From: Modestobacter sp. DSM 44400
Lineage (GTDB): Bacteria; Actinomycetota; Actinomycetes; Mycobacteriales; Geodermatophilaceae
Assembly (NCBI RefSeq): GCF_900107175.1
Contig: NZ_FNOZ01000015.1
Span: 1-64,000 of the forward strand
Direction: 5' to 3'
Length of the DNA: 64,000 bases
Positions 41,396-48,917 of this stretch are shown here, piece by piece. Within the stretch, counting starts at the first letter, position 1; every line of letters starts with the position of its first letter. The notes beneath the pieces are model-generated. The model worked only from the letters and a program-made list of their open reading frames with translations, was not told the origin of the DNA and ran no database searches. Position numbers and translations under genes: made by a program.

Positions 41396-41415
41396 GTGCG
41401 TCCGCCTTGACGCAC
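41396..41415. promoter_or_regulatory. Perfect 7-bp inverted repeat before the dehydrogenase
   Basis: gtgcgtc (41396-41402) and gacgcac (41409-41415) are exact reverse complements around a 6-base spacer. It lies 27 bases upstream of the GTG start at 41442 and just after the GntR gene. It could be an operator for GntR, or an RNA hairpin near the ribosome-binding site; the sequence cannot separate these. Confidence 0.45.
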
Positions 41416-41441
41416 GCATTTTCGCCCGGTGGACTCCCAGG

Positions 41442-42518
41442 GTGACCGGCTACCGCATTGCACTCATCCCCGGCGACGGCATCGGCACCGAGGTGTTGCC
41501 GCCGGCGCAGGCCCTGCTCGAGGTCGTCGGCGCCCGGCACGGGTTGTCCTTCACCTACGACTCGTTCGACTGGTCCTGCGAGCGCTACGTGCATGCGGGG
41601 GCGATGATGCCCGCTGACGGTCTCGACCAGATCCGAGGCCATGACGCCGTCCTGCTCGGGGCGGTCGGCTGGCCGGGTGTGCCGGACCACGTGTCGCTCT
41701 GGGGTCTGCTCATCCCGATCCGCCGGCAGTTCCGCCAGTACGTCAACCTGCGGCCGATCAAGGTGCTGGACGGGGTTCCCAGCCCACTGCGCCGCGCAGA
41801 ACCGGGCGAGGTCGACCTGGTCGTCGTCCGCGAGAACGTCGAGGGCGAGTACTCCGAGGTCGGTGGCCGGTTCAACCGCGGGTTCCCCGACGAGCTGGCC
41901 GTGCAGCAGGCGGTGTTCACCCGCGTCGGGGTCACCCGGGTCGTGGAGTACGCCTACACGCTCGCCGAGGCGCGCGGCGGTCATCTGACCTCGGCCACGA
42001 AGTCCAACGGGATCGTGCACACCATGCCCTTCTGGGACGAACTGGTGGCGGAGGCGGCGGACCGGCATCCGTCGGTGCGCACCGACCAGGAGCACATCGA
42101 TGCCCTGGCGGCCAAGCTGGTGCTCGATCCCACGAAATTCGACGTCATCGTCGGGTCCAACCTGTTCGGTGACATCCTCAGCGACCTGGCCGCTGCGGTG
42201 GCCGGGAGCATCGGCGTGGCCCCGGCCGCGAACCTGAACCCGGAACGGGAGTTCCCGTCCATGTTCGAGCCGGTGCACGGTTCGGCGCCGGACATCGCCG
42301 GCAAGGGCGTGGCCAACCCGGTAGGCGCTATCTGGTCAGCGTCGATGATGCTGGACCACCTCGGACACCCGGAAGCCGGCGCCGAGCTGCTCGAGGCGTG
42401 CTTCGGGACCCTCGCCGAGGGAGTCCGCACCGGCGACCTCGGCGGCACAGCGAGCACCGCCGAGTTCACCCGCGCGGCGCTCGACCGGGCCGAGGGGCTG
42501 GCCCGGCGCACCGGCTGA
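41442..42518 (+). CDS. Tartrate/D-malate dehydrogenase (decarboxylating, IPMDH-like)
   Basis: A 358-residue isocitrate/isopropylmalate-dehydrogenase-fold enzyme from GTG 41442. YRIALIPGDGIGTEVLPPA, RQYVNLRPIKVLDGVPSPL, VVRENVEGEYSEVGG, TKSNGIVHTMPFW, GSNLFGDILSDLAAAVAGSIGVAPAANLNP and EPVHGSAPDIAGKGVANPVGAIWSASMML are all typical. Sequence groups it with tartrate dehydrogenase/D-malate dehydrogenase (TtuC/DmlA) rather than LeuB. It oxidises and decarboxylates a 2-hydroxydiacid with NAD+ and a divalent metal. It converges on the MFS gene with five bases between. Confidence 0.88.
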   Translation: MTGYRIALIPGDGIGTEVLPPAQALLEVVGARHGLSFTYDSFDWSCERYVHAGAMMPADGLDQIRGHDAVLLGAVGWPGVPDHVSLWGLLIPIRRQFRQYVNLRPIKVLDGVPSPLRRAEPGEVDLVVVRENVEGEYSEVGGRFNRGFPDELAVQQAVFTRVGVTRVVEYAYTLAEARGGHLTSATKSNGIVHTMPFWDELVAEAADRHPSVRTDQEHIDALAAKLVLDPTKFDVIVGSNLFGDILSDLAAAVAGSIGVAPAANLNPEREFPSMFEPVHGSAPDIAGKGVANPVGAIWSASMMLDHLGHPEAGAELLEACFGTLAEGVRTGDLGGTASTAEFTRAALDRAEGLARRTG

Positions 42519-42523
42519 CCGCC

Positions 42524-43798
42524 TCAGCCGGCAGGCACAGCCCCGGCCGGGGGCAGCCCGCGCAGGGAGGCGGCGATTCCGGTGGCCAGCAGCATCAGCC
42601 CGCTGACCACGGCGACGACGCCTTCCCAACCGGCCGCGTCGAAGGCGAAGCCGCTCGCCCAGCCGCCCACGCTACTGCCCGCGTAGTACGCCAGGAGGTA
42701 CAGCGACGAGGCCTGCGCTCGCCCGCTGGTGGCCCGCCGGCTGACCCAGCCGCTGGCCGCGGTGTGCGCACTGAAGAACCCGACGGTGAATAGGATCAGC
42801 CCTCCGCCGATGGCCGGCAGCGAGTCCGGCACGGTCATCAGGATCGCCGCCAGCGACAGCAGGGTGCCGCCGAGCAGCACGTGGCGCCGCCCGATCCGAT
42901 CACCGAGGCGGCCGCCCAGCGTGGAGGCGACCGTTCCCGCGAGGTAGACCAGGAACAGCAGGCCCACCACTGTCTGGGACAGCGAGAAAGGGGCGTCCAG
43001 GAGCCTGAAGGCCAGGTAGTTGTAGACGGTGATGAACGCGGACATGATCAGGAAGCTGATGGCGAACAGCCGCACCAGTCCGCTGTCGCGCAGGTGCGCT
43101 CTGACGTGCGACCACGCCGACCCGGAGTCCGGTGCGGCTGGTCGGTGGCTCATGCCTGACTCGCGGGGGAGCAGCAGCCAGAACGCCGCCAGGCAGGCCA
43201 GCGACAGGACGCCGGCCACGGTCATCGCGGGCCGCCAGTCACCGCCGAGATCGGCGGCCGTGCTGGTGACCACCCGCCCGGTGAGCCCGCCGAGGGTGTT
43301 GCCGGCCACGAGCAGCCCCATCGCGGAACCCAGCGACCCGGCATGGATCTCACGCCCGAGGTATGCCATCCCGAGCGCGGGCACGCCCGCCATCAGCAGG
43401 CCCTGCAGCGTCCGGACGGCCAGGAGCGCCCCGAAACTGGGCGCAAGTGGAGCCAGCAGTCCCAGGACCGCGGTGGCGAGCAGGGACATGCGGACGACCC
43501 GTCCCAGTCCCCAGCGCCTGGCGGCGGCGCTGGCCGGTATCAGTCCGAGGGCCAGGGCACCGGTGGCGACGGACAGGGTCAGGCTGGCGGTGCTGGGGTT
43601 GACGTCGAAGTCCGCCGCCACAAGGGGCAGCAGGGCCTGCACCGAGTACAACGAGACGAAGGTCCCCGCGCCGGCCACCGCCTGCGCCGCGCTCGCGCGC
43701 CGGTATCCCGCGCTGCCGCGGACGAAGCCCCGCTCCGTCGCCGCGGGGCGGGGAGACGCGGCCGCCGCCATCGCCGCCGCACTGCCCTGCTCGGTCAC
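42524..43798 (-). CDS. MFS transporter (YnfM-type)
   Basis: About 424 residues from GTG 43798. Twelve hydrophobic segments; the MFS motif in the second half is LGGRLGDRIGRRHVLLGGTL. VAGAGTFVSLYSVQALLPLVAADFDVN at the N-terminus and GMAYLGREIHAGSLGSAMGLLVAGNTLGGLTGR mid-protein resemble YnfM/arabinose-efflux-type transporters. It is divergent from the LysR gene; with an inverted repeat between, it is the natural LysR target. It may export an intermediate or take up the catabolic substrate. Specificity is unknown. Confidence 0.85.
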   Translation of the reverse strand: MTEQGSAAAMAAAASPRPAATERGFVRGSAGYRRASAAQAVAGAGTFVSLYSVQALLPLVAADFDVNPSTASLTLSVATGALALGLIPASAAARRWGLGRVVRMSLLATAVLGLLAPLAPSFGALLAVRTLQGLLMAGVPALGMAYLGREIHAGSLGSAMGLLVAGNTLGGLTGRVVTSTAADLGGDWRPAMTVAGVLSLACLAAFWLLLPRESGMSHRPAAPDSGSAWSHVRAHLRDSGLVRLFAISFLIMSAFITVYNYLAFRLLDAPFSLSQTVVGLLFLVYLAGTVASTLGGRLGDRIGRRHVLLGGTLLSLAAILMTVPDSLPAIGGGLILFTVGFFSAHTAASGWVSRRATSGRAQASSLYLLAYYAGSSVGGWASGFAFDAAGWEGVVAVVSGLMLLATGIAASLRGLPPAGAVPAG

Positions 43799-43832
43799 GC
43801 ATCGACGGTAGAGACGGACGCTCCGCACGTCC

Positions 43833-43852
43833 AATGCATCGGTCAGCGCATT
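43833..43852. promoter_or_regulatory. LysR-type inverted repeat between divergent genes
   Basis: aatgc (43833-43837) and gcatt (43848-43852) are exact reverse complements with a 10-base spacer, matching the T-N11-A style of LysR operators. It lies 12 bases before the LysR start and 35 bases before the divergent MFS start. Confidence 0.5.
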
Positions 43853-43863
43853 AGCATGCAGTC

Positions 43864-44781
43864 GTGTATGAAGCGGCCGGTGGCCCCGTCGCGACCATCG
43901 CTCCGCGCCTCGTGGAGTTCGCCGTCCTGGCGCGCGAACTGCACGTGACGCGGGCCGCGGAGGAGCTCGGCATACCCCAGCCGACGCTGAGCCGGCGGAT
44001 GGCCCGACTCGAGCAGGAACTCGGCATCGCGCTGCTGGTGCGCTCCGGCCGTCGGGTGTGGCTCACCGCGGCGGGGCAGGCACTGCGCCGGTCCGTCGAC
44101 GATGCCGTGGCGGAGCTGAACCTCGGGCTGCGGCAGGTTCTGCTGGACGCCGACCCCGGCCGTGGGCGGGTCGATCTGGGCTTCGTGCACACCCTCGGCC
44201 CGGTCGTGGTCCCGCGTCTGCTGCAGGAGTTCCGCGCGCGCAATCCTGGGATCCGCTTCGAGCTCCACCAGGAGGCGCACGACACGATGCTGACCCGACT
44301 GCACGCGGGCACCATCGACGTCTGCCTCACCTCACCGATGCCCGCGGATCCCGATCTGTCGACGCGGCCGCTGAGTGACCAGCGGCTGATCTGCCTGGTG
44401 CCGGCCGGCCATCCGCTGGCCCGGCGGCAGAGGGTCTCGCTCGCCGAGCTTGCGCAGGAGTCGTTCGTCGGACTCAAGCCGGGGTACGGGATCCGCAGGA
44501 TCACCGACGAGTGGTGCAACGGGGCCGGGTTCACCCCGCAGCTGACCTTCCAGGGCGACGACATCGACACCGTCCGCGGGTTGGTGGCCGCCGGTCTCGG
44601 GCTGGCGTTGCTTCCCCGGGAGCCCGGCCGCCTCCCGCCCGGCACGATCGAGCTCCCGGTCACTCCCGAGGCGGCCCGCACGATCGGGGTCGTGTGGCCC
44701 CGGGACCGGCCGGAGACGCCACCGGTGACGCTGTTCCGGGAGTTCCTCATCGACCGCGGGGGTGCCCTGCTCCGGAACTGA
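43864..44781 (+). CDS. LysR-family transcriptional regulator
   Basis: A 305-residue LysR protein from GTG 43864. The N-terminal HTH is RLVEFAVLARELHVTRAAEELGIPQPTLSRRMARLEQELGIALLVRSGRRVWLTAAG. The effector domain begins RVDLGFVHTLGPVVVPRLLQEFRARNPGIRFELHQ and contains GLVAAGLGLALLPREP. It should activate the divergent MFS gene when bound to a small ligand, probably an acid of this island. Its 3' end carries the left arm of an 18-bp hairpin. Confidence 0.92.
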   Translation: MYEAAGGPVATIAPRLVEFAVLARELHVTRAAEELGIPQPTLSRRMARLEQELGIALLVRSGRRVWLTAAGQALRRSVDDAVAELNLGLRQVLLDADPGRGRVDLGFVHTLGPVVVPRLLQEFRARNPGIRFELHQEAHDTMLTRLHAGTIDVCLTSPMPADPDLSTRPLSDQRLICLVPAGHPLARRQRVSLAELAQESFVGLKPGYGIRRITDEWCNGAGFTPQLTFQGDDIDTVRGLVAAGLGLALLPREPGRLPPGTIELPVTPEAARTIGVVWPRDRPETPPVTLFREFLIDRGGALLRN

Positions 44782-44797
44782 GCAGGGCACCCCCGCG
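44755..44797. terminator. 18-bp perfect hairpin overlapping the LysR 3' end
   Basis: The arms at 44755-44772 and 44780-44797 (cgcgggggtgccctgctc core) pair perfectly around the 7-base loop cggaact. The left arm and loop lie inside the LysR coding region, whose TGA is at 44779-44781. The hairpin separates LysR from the convergent dctM. No T-tract follows. Confidence 0.8.
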
Positions 44798-44802
44798 ATC
44801 GG

Positions 44803-46089
44803 CTACTGGCCGAGCAGTGCCAACGAGATGAACGGCAGGTAGGTCACCAGCGCGAGCGCCACCAACAGGACCAGAGCGCTGGGCATGGCTGCCCGGGCGA
44901 CCTGCAGCACGCTCATCTTCGAGATGCCGCTGGCCACGAACAGGTTCAGCCCCAGTGGCGGCGTCACCATGCCGATCTCCAGGTTCATCACCATGATCAC
45001 CCCGAGGTGGATGGGGTTCACGCCGAGCGTCAGGGCGATCGGCAGGAGGATCGGCGCGATGATGAGGATCGCGCTCGAGGTCTCCATGAAGGCGCCCGCG
45101 ATGAGCAGCAGGATGTTGACCAGGAGCAGGAACGTGAAGGTGTTGAGGTTGTAACCCAGGAACAGCTCGGTGATCTGCCCCGGGATACGTTCCGACGTCA
45201 GCACGAAGGAGAACAAGATCCCGTTCGCGATGATGAACATGATCATCGCTGACGTACGGGTCGACCTCAGCAGCACCTCCCCGAGGTCTTTGATGCTCAG
45301 CTCCCGGTAGATGCCCAGGGCCAGGATCAGGGCATAGGCGACCGCGACCGCGGCCGCCTCGGTGGGGGTGAAGACGCCGCCGTAGATGCCACCGAGCACG
45401 ATCCCGGGCAGGGCCAGGCTGAGCACCGCGTCCCGCAGGGCACGCAGTTTGTCCGACCGGGTCATGCGTTGGCTCTCGTCGACCACGCCGAGGTTGCGCC
45501 GGCGGGAGATGACGAAGACCAGCAGCAGCAGCATCAAGCCGGCCATGATGCCCGGCAGGATGCCGGCGATGAAGAGGTCGCCGATCGACTCCTCGGTGGC
45601 GATCCCGTAGACGATGAGCGGGATGGACGGCGGGATCAGGATGCCCAGCGACCCCGACGTCGCCACCAGGCCGGTGGAGAACTTCTTGCCGTAGCCGCTG
45701 TTCACCATCGCCGGGATGATCAGCGTGCCGACGGCGACGACCGTTGCGGGGCTGGAACCGGAGATCGCGGCGAAGAACATGCACGCGAGCACAGCCGTCG
45801 CCGCCAGGCCACCGCGGACCTCACCGACGATCGCGTTGCCGGCGGCGATGAGTCGTCGGCTGATGCCGCCGCGGCTCATGATGCCGGCCGCCAGGACGAA
45901 GAACGGGATCGCCATGAGCGGGAAGCTGTTGAGTGAGTTGAACAGGCGCTCCGGCACCTGGGTGAGCGGAATGGTCGTGAAGTAGAAGAAGTAGAGGAAC
46001 GACGTCAGGCCCAGGGCGACCGCGATGGGCGCCGATGACGCCAGCAGCAGGAAGAGGACGACGACCAGCGTGATGATCGCCCCGGTCAT
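44803..46089 (-). CDS. dctM: TRAP transporter large permease DctM
   Basis: A 428-residue membrane protein from ATG 46089, overlapping the dctQ stop (ATGA). About twelve hydrophobic segments; signatures: IPFFVLAAGIMSRGGISRRLI, CMFFAAISGSSPATVVAVGTLIIPAM, LGILIPPSIPLIVYGI, GGVFTPTEAAAVAVAYAL and GMVTPPLGLNLFVASGIS. This is the channel-forming subunit that couples Na+ flow to uptake of an organic acid delivered by DctP. It sits at the end of the dctPQM operon. Confidence 0.95.
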   Translation of the reverse strand: MTGAIITLVVVLFLLLASSAPIAVALGLTSFLYFFYFTTIPLTQVPERLFNSLNSFPLMAIPFFVLAAGIMSRGGISRRLIAAGNAIVGEVRGGLAATAVLACMFFAAISGSSPATVVAVGTLIIPAMVNSGYGKKFSTGLVATSGSLGILIPPSIPLIVYGIATEESIGDLFIAGILPGIMAGLMLLLLVFVISRRRNLGVVDESQRMTRSDKLRALRDAVLSLALPGIVLGGIYGGVFTPTEAAAVAVAYALILALGIYRELSIKDLGEVLLRSTRTSAMIMFIIANGILFSFVLTSERIPGQITELFLGYNLNTFTFLLLVNILLLIAGAFMETSSAILIIAPILLPIALTLGVNPIHLGVIMVMNLEIGMVTPPLGLNLFVASGISKMSVLQVARAAMPSALVLLVALALVTYLPFISLALLGQ

Positions 46090-46640
46090 GCCCGGGTCTC
46101 CCCATCGAGCTTGGTGCCGGTTGCCTCGGCTTCGGACATGAGGATGGAGCCCTCGCCCTCCTCGAACGCGGTGCGGCCGCGGGCGGTGCGCCACACGATC
46201 TCCAGCGCCCGCACGAACATGAGCGTGAAGCCGATCGGGACGGCGGCCTCCACCACCCACAGCGGCAGCTTGGTCGAGGGGGTGACCGTCGAGGTGGAGA
46301 ACGGCTCGAACAGGAGCAGCCAGGCGTAGATCCCGACCACCAGCAGGTAGATGGCGGTCAGGACGGCTCCGAGGACGGCCACGGCCCGCCGGACGCGGCC
46401 CTTCAGCACGATGAGCAGGACGTCGACGCTCACGTGCTCGTTGTGCCGCAGGGTGATGACGGCGCCCAGGAAAGTCGAGTAGATGATCAGATAGATGATC
46501 GCCTCCTCCGACCAGGAGAAGAAGACGTTGAAGAAGAAGCGCAGCAGCACCGCGCTCACTGCGATCGCCGTGGCCAGCCCCAGCGCCGTCATGGCCAGCG
46601 CGTTCTCGATGGCGGTCAGTATCTTGTCGAGCCGGGACAT
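46086..46640 (-). CDS. dctQ: TRAP transporter small permease DctQ
   Basis: About 184 residues from ATG 46640, with AGGAG six bases upstream. Four hydrophobic segments; the DctQ signature FFFNVFFSWSEEAIIYLIIYSTFLGAVITLRHNEHVSVDVLL is intact. The C-terminal tail after the last helix is acidic. It pairs with DctM in the membrane. Between its start and the dctP stop lies a 16-bp GC hairpin that should reduce read-through and keep dctP expression higher than dctQM. Confidence 0.93.
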   Translation of the reverse strand: MSRLDKILTAIENALAMTALGLATAIAVSAVLLRFFFNVFFSWSEEAIIYLIIYSTFLGAVITLRHNEHVSVDVLLIVLKGRVRRAVAVLGAVLTAIYLLVVGIYAWLLLFEPFSTSTVTPSTKLPLWVVEAAVPIGFTLMFVRALEIVWRTARGRTAFEEGEGSILMSEAEATGTKLDGETRA

Positions 46641-46661
46641 CCGATCTCCTGTCACGAAGCA

Positions 46662-46697
46662 CCGCGGGGGGCGGCGCCGCAGCGCCGCCCCCCGCGG
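46662..46697 (-). terminator. 16-bp perfect GC hairpin between dctP and dctQ
   Basis: Arms ccgcggggggcggcgc (46662-46677) and gcgccgccccccgcgg (46682-46697) pair without mismatch around the 4-base loop cgca. It lies wholly in the dctP-dctQ gap. Known TRAP and ABC operons use such intergenic hairpins to raise the ratio of binding protein to permease. It could act as an mRNA stabiliser or partial terminator. Confidence 0.75.
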
Positions 46698-46714
46698 ATG
46701 AGCCCTGGGTCCGG

Positions 46715-47764
46715 TTACTTCTGTGCGAGCAGCGAGTCGATCAGGTCAGAATCGATCACGTCGCGGTACTGATCCCACACCGCCGGGACGACGGCGTCCT
46801 TGAAGGCCTGCCGCTCCTGGTCGGTCAGCTTGAGGATCTGGGTCGTCCCCGCGTCCTCGATCGTCTTCTTCGCGTCCTGGTTGAGCTGCGCGGCGATCTT
46901 GCGGTTGTAGTCACTCGCCTCGTCGGCCGAATCCTGCACGACCTGCTGGAGATCATCCGGGAGGCTGTTGAGGAAGTCGTTGTTGATCACCAGCACGTAG
47001 CCGATGTAACCGTGGTTGGACTCGGTGATGTTCGTCTGCACCGTGTGCATGTTCTGCGACTCGATGTTGGAGTACGGATTCTCCTGGCCATCGATAACCC
47101 CCTGCTGCAGGGCGTTGAAGACCTCGGAGAAGGCCAGTGGCGTGCTGTTGGCGCCCCATGCGGAGAACTGGGCGGCCAGCACGTCGGAGGGCTGGATGCG
47201 GAAGCTCAGCCCCTGGAGGTCGGCCGGCGTGCGCATCTCCGTGTTCGAGGACAGCTGCTTGAGGCCGTTGTCCCACAGACCGAGGACCTTGATGTTGTTG
47301 TCGGCCAGGGCCTGGTTCTCGAAGATGGCCTTCCCGGCGGGGGTGTCCGGGGATACGACCTTGGGGATGTCGTCGACGCTGTCGAACAGGAACGGCAGGT
47401 CGAGCACCTGCAGCGCCGGGGCCAGCGTGGTGAACTTCGCGCTGGCGGGCGCCAGGACCTGCACGCTGTTGGACTGCAGCGCCTGCAGTTCGTCCTTGTC
47501 CCCGTAGAGCTCGGAGTTGGGGAAGACGTCGACGGTGATCTTCCCGTCGGACTTCTCCTCGACGAGCTCCTTGAACTTCTCGGCGGCCTGACCCTTCGGA
47601 GTCTTGGGGGCCACCACGTGGGAGAACTTGATCGTGAAGGTCTGATCCTCGCCTCCGCCACCACCGCTCCCACTACTGCGTGCGCCGCCACAGGCGCTCA
47701 GTGCGAGCACCGCGCTCAGCCCGAGCACGGCAACGCTCGTGGCACGACTCCGTCGTCGCATCAT
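46715..47764 (-). CDS. dctP: TRAP transporter substrate-binding lipoprotein DctP
   Basis: A 349-residue lipoprotein. MMRRRSRATSVAVLGLSAVLALSACGG is a lipoprotein signal peptide with the Cys acceptor at 25. Mature features: FSHVVAPKTPKGQAAEKFKELVEEKSDGKITVDVFPNSELYGDKDELQALQSNSVQVLAPA, FRIQPSDVLAAQFSAWGANSTPLAFSEVFNALQQGVIDGQENPYSNI, where the Arg of FRIQ binds the substrate carboxylate. It is C4-dicarboxylate type (DctP), fitting the island. It has a strong GGAGG site six bases before the start, with the long untranslated region to the GntR gene. Confidence 0.95.
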   Translation of the reverse strand: MMRRRSRATSVAVLGLSAVLALSACGGARSSGSGGGGGEDQTFTIKFSHVVAPKTPKGQAAEKFKELVEEKSDGKITVDVFPNSELYGDKDELQALQSNSVQVLAPASAKFTTLAPALQVLDLPFLFDSVDDIPKVVSPDTPAGKAIFENQALADNNIKVLGLWDNGLKQLSSNTEMRTPADLQGLSFRIQPSDVLAAQFSAWGANSTPLAFSEVFNALQQGVIDGQENPYSNIESQNMHTVQTNITESNHGYIGYVLVINNDFLNSLPDDLQQVVQDSADEASDYNRKIAAQLNQDAKKTIEDAGTTQILKLTDQERQAFKDAVVPAVWDQYRDVIDSDLIDSLLAQK

Positions 47765-48054
47765 GTATTTCCTCCGTCGTCGACGGGCTCAGGGCAAGAG
47801 AGAACTGAGCCCTGGATGTGCGCCCCGATTTGGCAGGCCATTCATACCCAGGAGTGTGACCTGGGTCAAGCTGCCTGCTGCAAGTGACACCGAGACGTGA
47901 CCACCGCCTTCCGATGCCGGGTCTCCGCGGGCACCGCATGGGGCATGGGGACGACGTCGTGCGACCTAGACTGCCCCCACACCCACTACCGGGTGTCGAG
48001 GTTCCGGCACCCGGCGTGCTGCCCGGCCAGGGGGATGCTGCGATCGGAACCGCG

Positions 48055-48822
48055 ATGTACGAGGAGCCCAGGCGGGTCGCGGGAGCGGGCCGGCCGGAGC
48101 CGGCGTTCCGGCGTCTGGAGAACGACCTCCGTTCGCAGATCCACCGGAACGAGTTCCCCGCCGACACGCCGCTGCCCACCGAGGCCGAGCTCGCCCGCCG
48201 GTATTCGGTGAGCCGCCAGACGGTGCGGCGCGCCTTCCACGACCTGGTCGCCGAGAACCTGGTCTTCCGAGTTCCGGGCAGAGGCACCTTCGTGACCGCC
48301 CCGTCCGGGCGCTATCTGCGCCAGTTCGGCTCGGTCGAGGAGCTGATGTCGTTGTCGGCCGACAGTCAACTGCAGGTCGTGCAACCCCTGACCGCGCTGG
48401 TGGACCCGACTGCCGCCGGGCGGCTCCGCCTGCCCGACGACCGCGTGGCGATGACGATCTTCCTCCGCCTGCACCACGGCGAGGCCTTCTCCCACACCGT
48501 CGCCTACCTCCCCCCGCGGGTCCGCGAGCGGCTCGGCGAGGTCGGTGAGCTGGCGAGCGCGGGAACCGCGAGCCGGGTGACCCTGATCGGCCTGCTCGAC
48601 GCCGTACTCCCACGGCCGATCCGGGACGCCGAGCAGAGCATCACGGTCGCCATGGCGCCGGCTGACGTGGCGACCGCCCTCGAGGTCGAGACCGGCAGTG
48701 CCCTCCTGCGAATTGACCGGATGTACTTCGACACCGACGGGGAACCCGTGGAGCTGGCGATCAGCCACTTCCACCCGGACCGCTACTCCTACCGCGTCCG
48801 ATTGCACCGGAGCCCCGCCTGA
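48055..48822 (+). CDS. GntR-family regulator, HutC/UTRA subfamily
   Basis: About 255 residues from ATG 48055. Winged HTH: AFRRLENDLRSQIHRNEFPADTPLPTEAELARRYSVSRQTVRRAFHDLVAENLVFRVPGRGTFVT (residues ~18-85). The C-terminal UTRA-like domain has VAMTIFLRLHHGEAFSHTVAYLPPRV and ALLRIDRMYFDTDGEPVELAISHFHPDRYSYRV. HutC-type regulators bind small molecules and repress adjacent catabolic and transport genes. It is divergent from dctP and upstream of the mmgE/prpD operon, so it plausibly controls both. Confidence 0.9.
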   Translation: MYEEPRRVAGAGRPEPAFRRLENDLRSQIHRNEFPADTPLPTEAELARRYSVSRQTVRRAFHDLVAENLVFRVPGRGTFVTAPSGRYLRQFGSVEELMSLSADSQLQVVQPLTALVDPTAAGRLRLPDDRVAMTIFLRLHHGEAFSHTVAYLPPRVRERLGEVGELASAGTASRVTLIGLLDAVLPRPIRDAEQSITVAMAPADVATALEVETGSALLRIDRMYFDTDGEPVELAISHFHPDRYSYRVRLHRSPA

Positions 48823-48917
48823 GGTCCGGTCGTCGTCACCGCTTGACGGACCGGCCACATGCTGAATAAATGGCCGTACATTACCCGTTGAACCTCCCGC
48901 CCCGAGGAGCTGACGTC

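Noticed and set aside
47770-48054. Region between dctP and the GntR gene; searched for a riboswitch
   Set aside because: Only short imperfect repeats (for example cacccactaccgggtg) are seen; no recognisable aptamer structure.
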